Made by a program: the position numbers and the translations under genes. Shown here piece after piece: positions 50,716 through 59,248 of a stretch of DNA of 64,000 bases (within the stretch, counting starts at the first letter, position 1; every line of letters begins with the position of its first letter). The stretch comes from Ferrovibrio sp964429465 (GTDB lineage Bacteria > Pseudomonadota > Alphaproteobacteria > Ferrovibrionales > Ferrovibrionaceae): the NCBI GenBank assembly GCA_964429465.1, contig CAYSCA010000002.1:14584-78583 (forward strand), given 5' to 3'. The notes beneath the pieces were generated by a model. The model searched no databases and was not told the DNA's origin. It was given only the letters and a program-made list of their open reading frames with translations.

Positions 50716-52182
50716 TCAGTTGGCCCAAGGCAGCGGTTTGCCGCTGAGGTCCCAGTAAAGGCTTTTCTGGGTCATGTAGGCGCGCAGACCTTCCAGCGCT
50801 TTCTCACGGCCCATGCCGCTGTCCTTATTGCCGCCGAAGGGAGTGGCAATGCTGAACAGCTTGTAAGTGTTGATCCAGATCGTGCCTGCATCGACCGCGC
50901 GTGCAATGCGCCAGGCGCGACGGTAATCGGCCGTCCAGATGCCGCAGGCAAGGCCGTAAATGCTGTCATTCGCTTGGACGATGAGATCGTCTTCGCTGTC
51001 GAACGGCAGCAGCACGCCGACCGGACCGAAGATTTCCTCCTGCGCTGTGCGGCAGCTGTTATCCAGCCCCTCGATCAGCGCCGGCTGGAAGTAGTTGCCG
51101 TCCCGCAACTCGCGGGACTGCGGTATGTCACCGCCGCAGAGAATCCGGCCGCCTTCCTGTTTCGCCAACTCGACGTATCCGAGCACCTTGTTGCGATGCT
51201 CGCGCGAGATCAGCGGGCCTATCTGTGTCGCGGTGTCGATCGGATTGCCGATCCGCAATGCCTGGGTGCGGCGAACGAGCTGATCCACGAAACTGGCGTA
51301 GATACTGCGTTCCACGAAAATCCGTGAGCCCGCGATGCAGGACTGCCCCTGGCTGGAGAAGATGCCGAACAGCACGCCATTGACGGCTTGCCCGATATCG
51401 GCATCGGCGCAGACGATGTTCGGGGATTTGCCGCCGAGCTCGAGCGAAACCGGCATGAGTTTCTCCGCCGCGACGCGCCCGATCGTCCGGCCGGTCACCG
51501 TACCTCCCGTGAAGGTCACCTTGCGAATCCCCGGATGCGCGACCAATGCCGCGCCGGTGGTCGCGCCGGTTCCCGGCAGCACGCTGAGCAGGCCTTTGGG
51601 CAGGCCGGCTTCCTCGGCGAGTTTGGCCAGTTCGAGGGCCAGCAGCGGAGTGAGTTCCGACGGCTTGACGAGCACGGCGTTTCCGGCGGCCAGTGCCGGC
51701 GCGATCTTCTGTGCTTCGCTGGCTATGGGTGAATTCCACGGTGTGATGGCAGCAACCGGGCCGAGCGGTTCATAGATGCTCATCGAGAGATAATCCCCGC
51801 GAGCCGGGGTCAGTTCGCCTCCGAGTGTTTCGCAGGCCGCCGCAAAGTAGCGGAAAGTGCCGACAGCGCTGGCGACCAGAGCGCGGGTTTCATTGATCGG
51901 CTTGCCGTTGTCCTGGCGCTGCAGCTGAGCCAGACGTTCGGCATCGCGTTCGATCAGTGCGGCGATCTTGTGCAGCAGCTGCGCTCGCTGATGCGCCAGC
52001 ATGTTGCGCCAGGCAGGTTCGACCATGGCGCCCTGCGCGCGCGCGACGGCTTCCGCGACATCCCCAGCGTCGGCGGTCGAGACGACCGCGTTGATGCTGT
52101 TGTCATGCGGATTGCGGGTTTCCAAAGGTTTGCCGCGGCCGGTGCGCCATTCACCGCCGAGATAGAGGGGGAGGGAAGTCAT
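50716..52182 (-). CDS. NAD(P)-dependent aldehyde dehydrogenase
   Basis: A 488-residue protein from the ATG at 52182 (MTSLPLYLGGEWRTGRGKPL); a TTG two codons earlier gives the longer reading. AAITPWNSPIASEAQKIAPA is the cofactor/substrate region, KLMPVSLELGGKSPNIV the catalytic Glu, and FSSQGQSCIAGSRIFVERSI the catalytic Cys. Length and motifs are standard for the superfamily. It oxidises an aldehyde to an acid. Its promoter shares the 52183-52290 gap with the Rieske operon. Confidence 0.93.
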   Translation of the reverse strand: MTSLPLYLGGEWRTGRGKPLETRNPHDNSINAVVSTADAGDVAEAVARAQGAMVEPAWRNMLAHQRAQLLHKIAALIERDAERLAQLQRQDNGKPINETRALVASAVGTFRYFAAACETLGGELTPARGDYLSMSIYEPLGPVAAITPWNSPIASEAQKIAPALAAGNAVLVKPSELTPLLALELAKLAEEAGLPKGLLSVLPGTGATTGAALVAHPGIRKVTFTGGTVTGRTIGRVAAEKLMPVSLELGGKSPNIVCADADIGQAVNGVLFGIFSSQGQSCIAGSRIFVERSIYASFVDQLVRRTQALRIGNPIDTATQIGPLISREHRNKVLGYVELAKQEGGRILCGGDIPQSRELRDGNYFQPALIEGLDNSCRTAQEEIFGPVGVLLPFDSEDDLIVQANDSIYGLACGIWTADYRRAWRIARAVDAGTIWINTYKLFSIATPFGGNKDSGMGREKALEGLRAYMTQKSLYWDLSGKPLPWAN

Positions 52183-52256
52183 GGCCAACCTGCTCCTGCT
52201 GAATCCGCTTTACAAAAGCGTATCGAAACCTTAGCCTGTTTTAAATAAGAAATGAC

Positions 52257-52272
52257 GTTTCGTATATGAAAC
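52257..52272. promoter_or_regulatory. Palindromic candidate IclR operator
   Basis: GTTTCGTATATGAAAC is a 16-base palindrome-like site (arms GTTTC and GAAAC) in the divergent region of the aldehyde dehydrogenase and Rieske operons. A degenerate relative lies at 52215-52228 (CGTATCGAAAC at its right end). IclR regulators often bind such GTTTC-GAAAC sites, and an IclR gene is encoded in this operon at 59249. Confidence 0.5.
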
Positions 52273-52290
52273 AAAGAGGGTGAAATTGAG

Positions 52291-52620
52291 ATGGCCGAGG
52301 CCGCCGCAGAAACCATGTTGCTTACTGTGTTCCTGCGGCACGACCAGTCGAACAATCTCGATGCCATCCAGACCAAGCTGAAAGACGCAGAATGGTGGGA
52401 CCGTTTCCCGCCTGCCGGCGTGGAGATCGTCTCCTGGTATGTCGCCATGGGCTTCGGGCAGATCGTGACGTTGCGACTCCCGCCGTCCAAGCTGGGCGAA
52501 GTAAATGTCGAACTGGAACGCTCGGCCTGGGGCGTTTTCCGCACGGAATGCATGCCGGCCTACGATTTCCTGCCGGTGCGCGAGCGAATCAAGGACCGCG
52601 TTCGCAAGGGAGGCAAGTGA
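52291..52620 (+). CDS. Small protein at the head of the Rieske operon
   Basis: A 109-residue protein starting MAEAAAETMLLTVFLRHDQS. It has no signal peptide or membrane span; LDAIQTKLKDAEWWDRFPPA and VSWYVAMGFGQIVTLRLPPS suggest a small alpha/beta fold like that of ferredoxin-like dimers. I do not recognise the family. It is translationally coupled (TGATG) to the next small gene and begins the oxygenase operon, so it may be an assembly or regulatory partner of the oxygenase. Confidence 0.75.
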   Translation: MAEAAAETMLLTVFLRHDQSNNLDAIQTKLKDAEWWDRFPPAGVEIVSWYVAMGFGQIVTLRLPPSKLGEVNVELERSAWGVFRTECMPAYDFLPVRERIKDRVRKGGK

Positions 52621-52844
52621 TGCAGCCGCAGCAGCTATATCTCAATCCGCACCAGACCCGTGAGCGTGAGCCGGATGCCTATGAGAACTTGCTGGGCGAC
52701 GCCATCGAGCGCTGCTATGCGCAGGGCGTCCATGATCTCGATGGCCTGGTGGCCCGCCTCAACGAGAATTGCGTGCCGGCCCCAGGCGGGCAACCCTGGA
52801 CGCCGGAATTGTTCAAGCAGGAAATGAAGCGTCTCGGCGCCTGA
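52620..52844 (+). CDS. Small recombinase-HTH-like protein
   Basis: A 74-residue protein from the ATG at 52620, overlapping the previous stop by one base. Its middle and end, VHDLDGLVARLNENCVPAPG and GQPWTPELFKQEMKRLGA, resemble the recombinase-domain segment of serine recombinases (L-N-x-x-G-x-P-x-P-x-G-x-x-W-T). There is no catalytic resolvase domain, so it is not an active recombinase. It may bind DNA or serve a protein partner. The ORF is 75 codons with its stop, and it lies 16 bases before the oxygenase gene. Confidence 0.7.
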   Translation: MQPQQLYLNPHQTREREPDAYENLLGDAIERCYAQGVHDLDGLVARLNENCVPAPGGQPWTPELFKQEMKRLGA

Positions 52845-52860
52845 TCCGCGGAGTGAAGCG

Positions 52861-53892
52861 ATGACCAGCGTGAATGAAGCAGCCGTTGAAAATCTGCTGG
52901 TGAAGGGCATCCGGAACCTCTGGTATCCGATCTGCCCCTCCAGCTTTGTCGCCGACAAGCCGGTCTCGTTACGGCGGCTGGGCTACAAGATGGTGCTGTG
53001 GCGCGAGCGCGATGGCAGCGTGAATGCCCTGGAAGATCATTGTCCGCATCGCGGTGCACCGCTGTCGCTTGGGATGGTGATGGATGACCGTCTCGCCTGC
53101 GGCTACCACGGCGTGCAGGTGCGCAAGGACGGTGTCGCCGTTTCCGTGCCTGGCAGCCCGGGTTGCAAGCTCGAAGGCATGAAATGCGTCAAGGTCTTCC
53201 CGACCCAGGAGCGCAACGGCGTCATTTTCGCCTATGTCGGTGACGAGCAGCATCCCGATCCCGTCGAGATGAAGCTGCCGGAAGAGCTGACATCCGACGA
53301 GTTCAGTTCCTTCCTCTGCTACACCGAATGGGCCGGCGACTACCGCTATGTGTATGACAATGTCATGGACCCCATGCATGGCACGTATCTGCACAAGCAG
53401 TCGCATTCCATGTCGTTCGGCGAAACCACGGCGAAATTCCAGATCCGGGATACCAATACGGGGTTCGTGTTCGAAAAGGTCGGGCAGCGTAACGTCAATT
53501 TCGACTGGACCGAGTTCGGCGATACCGGGATTCACTGGCTTCGCCTCGAGATTCCATATCCGCCGACCGGCGGACCCGGCGGCAATTTCCACATCGTCGG
53601 CATGTATACGCCGATCGCCCCGAATGTCTCGGCCGTCTTCCACTGGCGCTGCCGCAAGGTGAGCGGCTGGCAGCGCGATGCCTGGCGTTTTCTGTACAAG
53701 AACCGTCTCGAGGCGCGCCACTGGGCGGTGCTGGAGCAGGATCGCGTCATGCTCGAGCAGTTCGAGCCCGATGCCAACAAGCGCGAGATCCTTTATCAGC
53801 ACGATATGGGCCTCGTCCGCCTGCGCCGCTACTTCCGCAACAAGGCAGAGGCACAGTTGCAGGCGATGGAAGTGGCCGGACACGCGGACTGA
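52861..53892 (+). CDS. Rieske non-haem iron oxygenase, catalytic subunit
   Basis: A 343-residue protein. DHCPHRGAPLSLG and CGYHGVQVRKDG hold the Rieske ligands Cys61, His63, Cys80 and His83 (C-x-H and C-x-x-H). YDNVMDPMHGTYLH holds the mononuclear iron ligands His173 and His178. This is the plan of the phthalate/vanillate-type (alpha-only) ring oxygenases. It should insert oxygen into an aromatic or demethylate it, using electrons from the reductase encoded next. Confidence 0.93.
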   Translation: MTSVNEAAVENLLVKGIRNLWYPICPSSFVADKPVSLRRLGYKMVLWRERDGSVNALEDHCPHRGAPLSLGMVMDDRLACGYHGVQVRKDGVAVSVPGSPGCKLEGMKCVKVFPTQERNGVIFAYVGDEQHPDPVEMKLPEELTSDEFSSFLCYTEWAGDYRYVYDNVMDPMHGTYLHKQSHSMSFGETTAKFQIRDTNTGFVFEKVGQRNVNFDWTEFGDTGIHWLRLEIPYPPTGGPGGNFHIVGMYTPIAPNVSAVFHWRCRKVSGWQRDAWRFLYKNRLEARHWAVLEQDRVMLEQFEPDANKREILYQHDMGLVRLRRYFRNKAEAQLQAMEVAGHAD

Positions 53893-53906
53893 CGAACGCC
53901 AGAGAC

Positions 53907-54881
53907 ATGAGCGCGACGCCCGACCCGACCCATCCGCCCGAGCCCTTCCCGGTGCGCGTTCGCCGCATCGAGTGGGAAGCCGAAGGCGTGATCAGCGTCG
54001 AGTTGCAGCGGCCCGATGGCGAGCCCTTGCCAGTGTTCAGCGCCGGCGCCCATATCGATATTCATCTGCCGAATGGCCTGACCCGCAGCTACTCCCTTCT
54101 GAGCGATCAGTCGGACCAGCAGCGCTATGTCGTCGGCGTCGGCCTGGATGCCGCGAGCCGTGGCGGCTCGACCTACATGCATAGCCAGCTGCGGGCGGGG
54201 CAGATCATCCAGATCACCGGCCCGCGCAATCACTTTCCGCTGGTTGAGGATGCCGAAAAGGTCGTGCTGATCGCCGGCGGCATCGGCATCACGCCGCTCT
54301 ATGCCATGATGCGCCGCCTCAGGGCACTGAACCGCAATTTCGAACTGCATTACGCGACCCGAAACCGGACGCGCATGGCGTTTCTGCCGCAGTTGCAGCA
54401 GCTCGGGGCCGTGCATCCTCATTGCGACGACGAGCGGGGTGGGCCGCTGGATCTCGCGGCCGTCATCCGGCAGCAACCGGCCGGCACGCATTTCTACTGC
54501 TGCGGCCCGACTCCGATGCTGACCGCCTTCGAGCAGGCTACCGCGGGCTTGCCGGCCGAGACCGTTCATGTGGAATATTTCTCGCCCAAGCCGCAGGACC
54601 CGAATGCCGAAACCAGCACGTTCACGGTCGTGCTAGCCCGCAGCGGCAAGGAATATGTCATTCCGGCCGACAAGACGATCCTCGAGGTGCTGACTCATCA
54701 GGGCATGAAGCTCGACAGTTCCTGCCAGGATGGCATCTGCGGCACCTGCGAGACCCGTGTGCTTGAAGGCCTGCCGGATCATCGTGATTCGGTGCTGACC
54801 AAGGCCGAGCAGGAAGCCAACAAGTCGATGATGATCTGCGTCTCGCGCTGCAAGGGCGGGCGCCTGGTACTGGATCTGTGA
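53907..54881 (+). CDS. PDR/VanB-type oxygenase reductase
   Basis: A 324-residue protein in the order FMN/FAD-binding (SAGAHIDIHLPNGLTRSYSL), NAD-binding (KVVLIAGGIGITPLYAMMRR) and C-terminal [2Fe-2S] ferredoxin domain (SSCQDGICGTCETRVLEGLP, with the fourth Cys in MMICVSRC). That domain order is the PDR/VanB type. It passes electrons from NADH to the Rieske oxygenase encoded just upstream, 14 bases away. Confidence 0.95.
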   Translation: MSATPDPTHPPEPFPVRVRRIEWEAEGVISVELQRPDGEPLPVFSAGAHIDIHLPNGLTRSYSLLSDQSDQQRYVVGVGLDAASRGGSTYMHSQLRAGQIIQITGPRNHFPLVEDAEKVVLIAGGIGITPLYAMMRRLRALNRNFELHYATRNRTRMAFLPQLQQLGAVHPHCDDERGGPLDLAAVIRQQPAGTHFYCCGPTPMLTAFEQATAGLPAETVHVEYFSPKPQDPNAETSTFTVVLARSGKEYVIPADKTILEVLTHQGMKLDSSCQDGICGTCETRVLEGLPDHRDSVLTKAEQEANKSMMICVSRCKGGRLVLDL

Positions 54882-54890
54882 GGTGGCGTC

Positions 54891-55850
54891 ATGAGCATCC
54901 AGGGAATTGATCGCATCACCTACGGCGTCGAAGACCTCGCCGCCTGCCGCAAATTCTTCCTCGACTGGGGCCTCCAGCTGGTTCGCGAGGACGGTAAGGG
55001 TTTCGATTTTGAAAGCCTCAATGGCTGCGAGATTTTCGTCCGACTGAAGGACGATCCCTTGTTGCCGCCCGCTTTTGAGGGTGGTCCGACCCTGCGTCAG
55101 GTCATCTGGAGCGCCGAAAGCCAGGCTGACCTTGATGCTGCCCGTCCGGTGCTCAGTCAGGCGCCAGGTTTTTCCGAGAGCGATGGCACGCTGTTTGCGG
55201 TTGATCCGAATGGCATGGGCATGGGAATCCGCGTCTCGCGCAAACGGCCGGTTGAAATCCTTGGTGCGGCCAGCAACAGCTGGGGGCGTGCTCACCGCGT
55301 CGACATGCCGAGCCCGGTCTATGATCGCGCCGAGCCCATTGAAGTGGGGCACGTCGTCTTCTTCACCGACGCGCTGGATGCGACGACCGCCTTCTACGAA
55401 AAGCTCGGCTTCTGCCTGTCGGACCGTTATCCCGGCCGGGGCCATTTCCTGCGCTGTTCGCAACGCGGCGGGCATCACGATCTCTTCCTGCTGCAGACGC
55501 CCGAGGCGAAGCGCGGCCTCAATCACATCGCCTTCACGGTGCGTGACATTCACGAGGTATTCGGCGGCGGTTTGCATATTTCACGCTGCGGCTGGGAAAC
55601 CCAGCTCGGGCCGGGCCGTCACCCGATCTCCTCAGCCTACTTCTGGTACTTCAAGAACCCCGCCGGTGCCCTGGTCGAATATTACGCCGATGAGGACGTG
55701 CTGACAGAGAACTGGAAGCCCCGCGATTTCGAGCCCGGACCGACGGTCTTTGCCGAATGGGCTGTGGCAGGGGGCATCGATGGCACTACACGCCGGCAAA
55801 AAAGCGGTGCACCCGGCGCCGACGGCAAGTTCCTGACGGAGAAACGCTGA
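54891..55850 (+). CDS. VOC family protein, extradiol-dioxygenase-like
   Basis: A 319-residue protein with two VOC modules: residues 1-120 (IQGIDRITYGVEDLAACRKF) and 145-290. The second contains GHVVFFTDALDATTAFYEKL, LNHIAFTVRDIHEVF and GALVEYYADED, supplying the His-His-Glu metal ligands of extradiol dioxygenases of the BphC type; the first module lacks that set. It probably cleaves a catechol-like ring or isomerises a related compound. It shares one base with the next gene (TGATG). Confidence 0.85.
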   Translation: MSIQGIDRITYGVEDLAACRKFFLDWGLQLVREDGKGFDFESLNGCEIFVRLKDDPLLPPAFEGGPTLRQVIWSAESQADLDAARPVLSQAPGFSESDGTLFAVDPNGMGMGIRVSRKRPVEILGAASNSWGRAHRVDMPSPVYDRAEPIEVGHVVFFTDALDATTAFYEKLGFCLSDRYPGRGHFLRCSQRGGHHDLFLLQTPEAKRGLNHIAFTVRDIHEVFGGGLHISRCGWETQLGPGRHPISSAYFWYFKNPAGALVEYYADEDVLTENWKPRDFEPGPTVFAEWAVAGGIDGTTRRQKSGAPGADGKFLTEKR

Positions 55851-56635
55851 TGGCGCAGATCAGGCTCGAATTCCGCAATGTCGTGAAGCGCTTTCCGGCG
55901 CAGCATCGTCATGCGGAGCCGGTGACGGCAGTTGAGGATGTGACACTCTCCGTCGGCGACGGCGAGGTGGTTTCGATCATCGGCCCGTCCGGCTGCGGCA
56001 AGAGCACGCTGCTGAACATGGCCTCCGGCCTGGATCCTGCGACGGAAGGGGAAGTCTATGTCGATGGCGAGCGCGTTACCAGGCCGAACGAGCATGTCGC
56101 CTTCATGCTGCAGAAGGATCTGCTGCTGCCCTGGCGCACGATCCGCGAGAATGTCGAACTTGGGCTGGAAATTCAGGGGCGTTCCGCGCAGGAACGCCAC
56201 CAGATTGCCGAGGGCCTGCTGGTGAAGTGCCGGCTGCAGGATTTCGTCCATCATTTTCCGCACCAGCTTTCCGGTGGCATGCGGCAGCGCGCGGCACTGG
56301 CGCGCACGCTGGCGGTCGATCCGGCCGTATTGCTGATGGACGAGCCGTTTTCGGCGCTGGACGCCCAGACGAAAATGGTGCTGCAGCAGGATCTCGGTCG
56401 CACGCTGGCCGATGCGGGGAAAACCGCGCTGTTCATCACTCATGATCTGGCCGAAGCGATCGCATTGTCCGACCGCGTTCTCGTGATGAGCCAGCGGCCA
56501 GGCACCATCATCGAAGAGATCAGGATCGACATCGGCGACCGCGACAACCCGATGGAGCGGCGCAAGAGTCCGAAAGTCGGGCCTTACGTTTCGGCGTTGA
56601 TGGAACTTCTGCATATCGAGCAGGTCGCAGCCTGA
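55850..56635 (+). CDS. ABC transporter ATP-binding protein (NitT/TauT type)
   Basis: A 261-residue protein from the ATG at 55850. IIGPSGCGKSTLLNMASGL is Walker A, HQLSGGMRQRAALARTLAVD is the signature, AVLLMDEPFSALDAQT is Walker B and ALFITHDLAEAIAL the switch His. It resembles SsuB/TauB/NrtD proteins. With the products of the next two genes it makes an importer. Confidence 0.95.
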   Translation: MAQIRLEFRNVVKRFPAQHRHAEPVTAVEDVTLSVGDGEVVSIIGPSGCGKSTLLNMASGLDPATEGEVYVDGERVTRPNEHVAFMLQKDLLLPWRTIRENVELGLEIQGRSAQERHQIAEGLLVKCRLQDFVHHFPHQLSGGMRQRAALARTLAVDPAVLLMDEPFSALDAQTKMVLQQDLGRTLADAGKTALFITHDLAEAIALSDRVLVMSQRPGTIIEEIRIDIGDRDNPMERRKSPKVGPYVSALMELLHIEQVAA

Positions 56636-56664
56636 ACTGCGGAAATGGAGAAAAGGGGAGAAAT

Positions 56665-57642
56665 ATGATGACGCGTAAGATGATTCTCGGAGGCTTGGCC
56701 TCGATCGGATTGGCCGCAACGCTTGTGGCCGCACCGGTGCGCGCAGAAGACGTGACCTATCTGCTCCCCGCACCTCAGGTTCTGCCTGCCTTCGGGCCCT
56801 GGATGGTTGCGCAGCAGCGCGGCTACTTCAAGGCAGAGGGCCTGAACGTGACTTTCCAGATCGCCAAGGGCGGCGTCGACGTGGCCAAGCAGGTCGGCGC
56901 CGGCAATGCGGTGATCGGCGGCGCAATCGGCGATACGCCGATCCTGGTTCGCCCCAACGGCGTGCCGGTGAAATCGGTCGCAGTTATCGGCGGCCGTTCA
57001 CTGATGCAGCTGGTCATCAACAAGGACAAGGTCAAGTCGATTAAGGATTTGAAGGGCAAGACCATCACCACGATGGCCTATCAGGACACCACGTTCTTCG
57101 CGCTGCTCGGCATGTTGGCGACTCAGGGTATGACCAAGAATGACGTCAACGCCCAGGCCGTCGGTCCGCTCAACGTCTGGAAGCTCTTTGCTGCCGGCGA
57201 GTCCGACGCGATGGCTTCGACGCCCGACTGGACCTACAACGTGATGACCACCAGCAAGATCAATCTGGAGATCATTCCGTCGGACACGCATTTCCGCAGC
57301 ATGGCCCAGGCCATTCTCGCTTCGGACGAGACGATCCAGAAGAATCCGGAGCTGATCCGCAAGCTGGTCCGCGCCACCCTGAAGGGCATGAAGGCGATCA
57401 TGGATGATCCGAAGGCGGCCGCCGCAGACTATATCAAGGCGGTGCCGGAACATGCCGGCAAGGAGACCGACATGACCGAGATCTTCAAGATGTATATCGA
57501 ATACGTCTATCAGGGCCAGAAGAAGCTGGGTGAGATGGATGAGCAGCGCCTGTCTGCGTTGCAGGATTTCTACATCAAGGAAGGCATCGTGCGCGAGAAG
57601 ACGCCCGTGAAAGACCTCTATACCAACCAGTTCATCCAGTAA
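56665..57642 (+). CDS. ABC transporter substrate-binding protein (NitT/TauT type)
   Basis: A 325-residue protein from the ATG at 56665 (a second is 3 bases on), after AAAGGGGAG. Residues 1-26 are a signal peptide cut after APVRA. GPWMVAQQRGYFKAEGLNVT and IKDLKGKTITTMAYQDTTFF are the family segments (NMT1/SsuA-like). It binds the imported organic compound, possibly the substrate of the oxygenase. Confidence 0.92.
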   Translation: MMTRKMILGGLASIGLAATLVAAPVRAEDVTYLLPAPQVLPAFGPWMVAQQRGYFKAEGLNVTFQIAKGGVDVAKQVGAGNAVIGGAIGDTPILVRPNGVPVKSVAVIGGRSLMQLVINKDKVKSIKDLKGKTITTMAYQDTTFFALLGMLATQGMTKNDVNAQAVGPLNVWKLFAAGESDAMASTPDWTYNVMTTSKINLEIIPSDTHFRSMAQAILASDETIQKNPELIRKLVRATLKGMKAIMDDPKAAAADYIKAVPEHAGKETDMTEIFKMYIEYVYQGQKKLGEMDEQRLSALQDFYIKEGIVREKTPVKDLYTNQFIQ

Positions 57643-57672
57643 CGACCGGACCGGAGGCTGGCGGAGACGAAA

Positions 57673-58467
57673 ATGGAATCCCTGATGCCACAGACATCGA
57701 CGCGGCACATGATGATCGGCAGTTTCCTGCTGCTGATCGTCTTCCTGGCTGCGTGGCAATGGCTGCCCGGCCTGTTCGGGATTCCGGCCTTCATCATTCC
57801 GCCAGCCTCAAAGGTCTGGGATGAGTTCCTGCACATGCTGGCGAATGATCGCCTGCTGTATCATACGATGATCACGGCGCTGCAGGTTCTGGCCGGCTTC
57901 GTGCTCGGCGTGCTGCTGGGCATGCTGGTGGGATTCGTGCTTGGCATGTCGCCCACGGCCGAGTTCATGTTGTCACCCTACATTCTTGCCCTCCAGATCG
58001 CGCCGAAGGTGGCGTTTGCGCCGCTCTTCGTGATCTGGTTCGGCTACACCGTGTACCCGAAGATTCTCGTAGCCGTGCTGATCGTCTTCTTCCCGGTGAT
58101 GATCAATGTGCTTGGCGCCGTGCGCGCCATCGACCCCGATATCGTGCGGCTGGCCAAGTCATTTACCGCCAGCCGGCTGCAGGTCTTCTGGAAGATCGAG
58201 TTTCCTGCCGCCATGCCGCCTCTCTTTGCCGGCTTGCGCATTGCCGCCACGCTGGCCGTGATCGGCGTCGTCGTCGGTGAGCTGGTTGGCGGCAATACCG
58301 GCCTCGGCTATCTGCTCACCTTCGGGGAGGGCGCCGGCAATACCGCCATGGTTTTCGTCGCGATCATCCTGCTCACCCTCATCGGTATCGCCCTGTATGG
58401 CGTCATCGTGATGATCGAGGGGCGGGTGCTGCATTATCTGCCCGCGCGGGTGCGCAAGACGACATGA
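57673..58467 (+). CDS. ABC transporter permease (NitT/TauT type)
   Basis: A 264-residue membrane protein with about six spans. The EAA loop (RAIDPDIVRLAKSFTASRLQ, then VFWKIEFPAAMPPLFAGLRI) contacts the ATPase. It belongs with the two genes before it as a complete importer (ATPase, binding protein, permease). A start at an inner Met (57685) is possible. Confidence 0.94.
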   Translation: MESLMPQTSTRHMMIGSFLLLIVFLAAWQWLPGLFGIPAFIIPPASKVWDEFLHMLANDRLLYHTMITALQVLAGFVLGVLLGMLVGFVLGMSPTAEFMLSPYILALQIAPKVAFAPLFVIWFGYTVYPKILVAVLIVFFPVMINVLGAVRAIDPDIVRLAKSFTASRLQVFWKIEFPAAMPPLFAGLRIAATLAVIGVVVGELVGGNTGLGYLLTFGEGAGNTAMVFVAIILLTLIGIALYGVIVMIEGRVLHYLPARVRKTT

Positions 58468-59222
58468 TGCTGGAAGGACGCATCATCGCCATTACCGGCG
58501 CCGGACGTGGGCTCGGCCGCGCCTTCGCGGAATCCTGCGCCCAGGCCGGCGCAGCCTCGGTGATCGTCGGCGATATCAATGCCGAGTGGGGAGAGGCGAC
58601 GGCCTCTGCGCTCCGCGAAAGGGGCTGCGACGCGGCCTTCCTGCCGGTCGACCTGGCCAGCCCCGCATCGGTCACCGGATTCTCCGCCGCCATCGCCTCC
58701 CGCTATGGTCATGTCGATGGCCTGGTCAATAACGCAGCCATTGCAACCGGGATTGGCGGAAAGACCTTCGAGGAGATCGATATCGAAACCTGGGACCGGG
58801 TGATGACCGTCAACGTGCGGGGCACCTGGCTGATGGTGAAGGCCATGGCTCCCCTGTTGCGCAAGGCCGGGGGAGGAGGTCGCATTGTCAATGTCGCCTC
58901 CGACACAGCCCTGTGGGGAGCCCCCCGGCTGCTGCATTATGTCGGCAGCAAAGGCGCGATCATCGCCATGACGCGTTCGCTGGCGCGCGAACTTGGGTCT
59001 GACAATATCGCCGTCAATGCCGTTGCGCCGGGTCTGGTGGAGGTCGAGGCGACCGAGTACGTCCCCGAGGAGCGGCGGCAGCTCTATGTGGCGGGTCGCG
59101 CGATGCAGCGGCTGCAGCATCCCGCGGATGTCACCGGTGCGGTAGTCTTCCTGCTCAGCCCGTCTGCAGGCTTCATCACCGGACAGCTGCTGCCGGTGAA
59201 TGGCGGCTTCGTCTTCAACTGA
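58464..59222 (+). CDS. SDR family oxidoreductase
   Basis: A 252-residue protein from the ATG at 58464 (a second ATG is three bases on), overlapping the permease stop. IIAITGAGRGLGRAFAESCA is the cofactor loop, GLVNNAAIATG the N-N-A motif and HYVGSKGAIIAMTRSLAREL the Y-x-x-x-K active site. In contrast to the 49912 gene, its active site is canonical. It may oxidise a dihydrodiol or alcohol intermediate made by the oxygenase. Confidence 0.9.
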   Translation: MMLEGRIIAITGAGRGLGRAFAESCAQAGAASVIVGDINAEWGEATASALRERGCDAAFLPVDLASPASVTGFSAAIASRYGHVDGLVNNAAIATGIGGKTFEEIDIETWDRVMTVNVRGTWLMVKAMAPLLRKAGGGGRIVNVASDTALWGAPRLLHYVGSKGAIIAMTRSLARELGSDNIAVNAVAPGLVEVEATEYVPEERRQLYVAGRAMQRLQHPADVTGAVVFLLSPSAGFITGQLLPVNGGFVFN

Positions 59223-59248
59223 TCGGATCATGCTCTCGGAGACATGTG

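Noticed and set aside
52620..52844. An active serine recombinase
   Set aside because: Only the recombinase-HTH-like part is present; the catalytic resolvase domain with its serine is missing.
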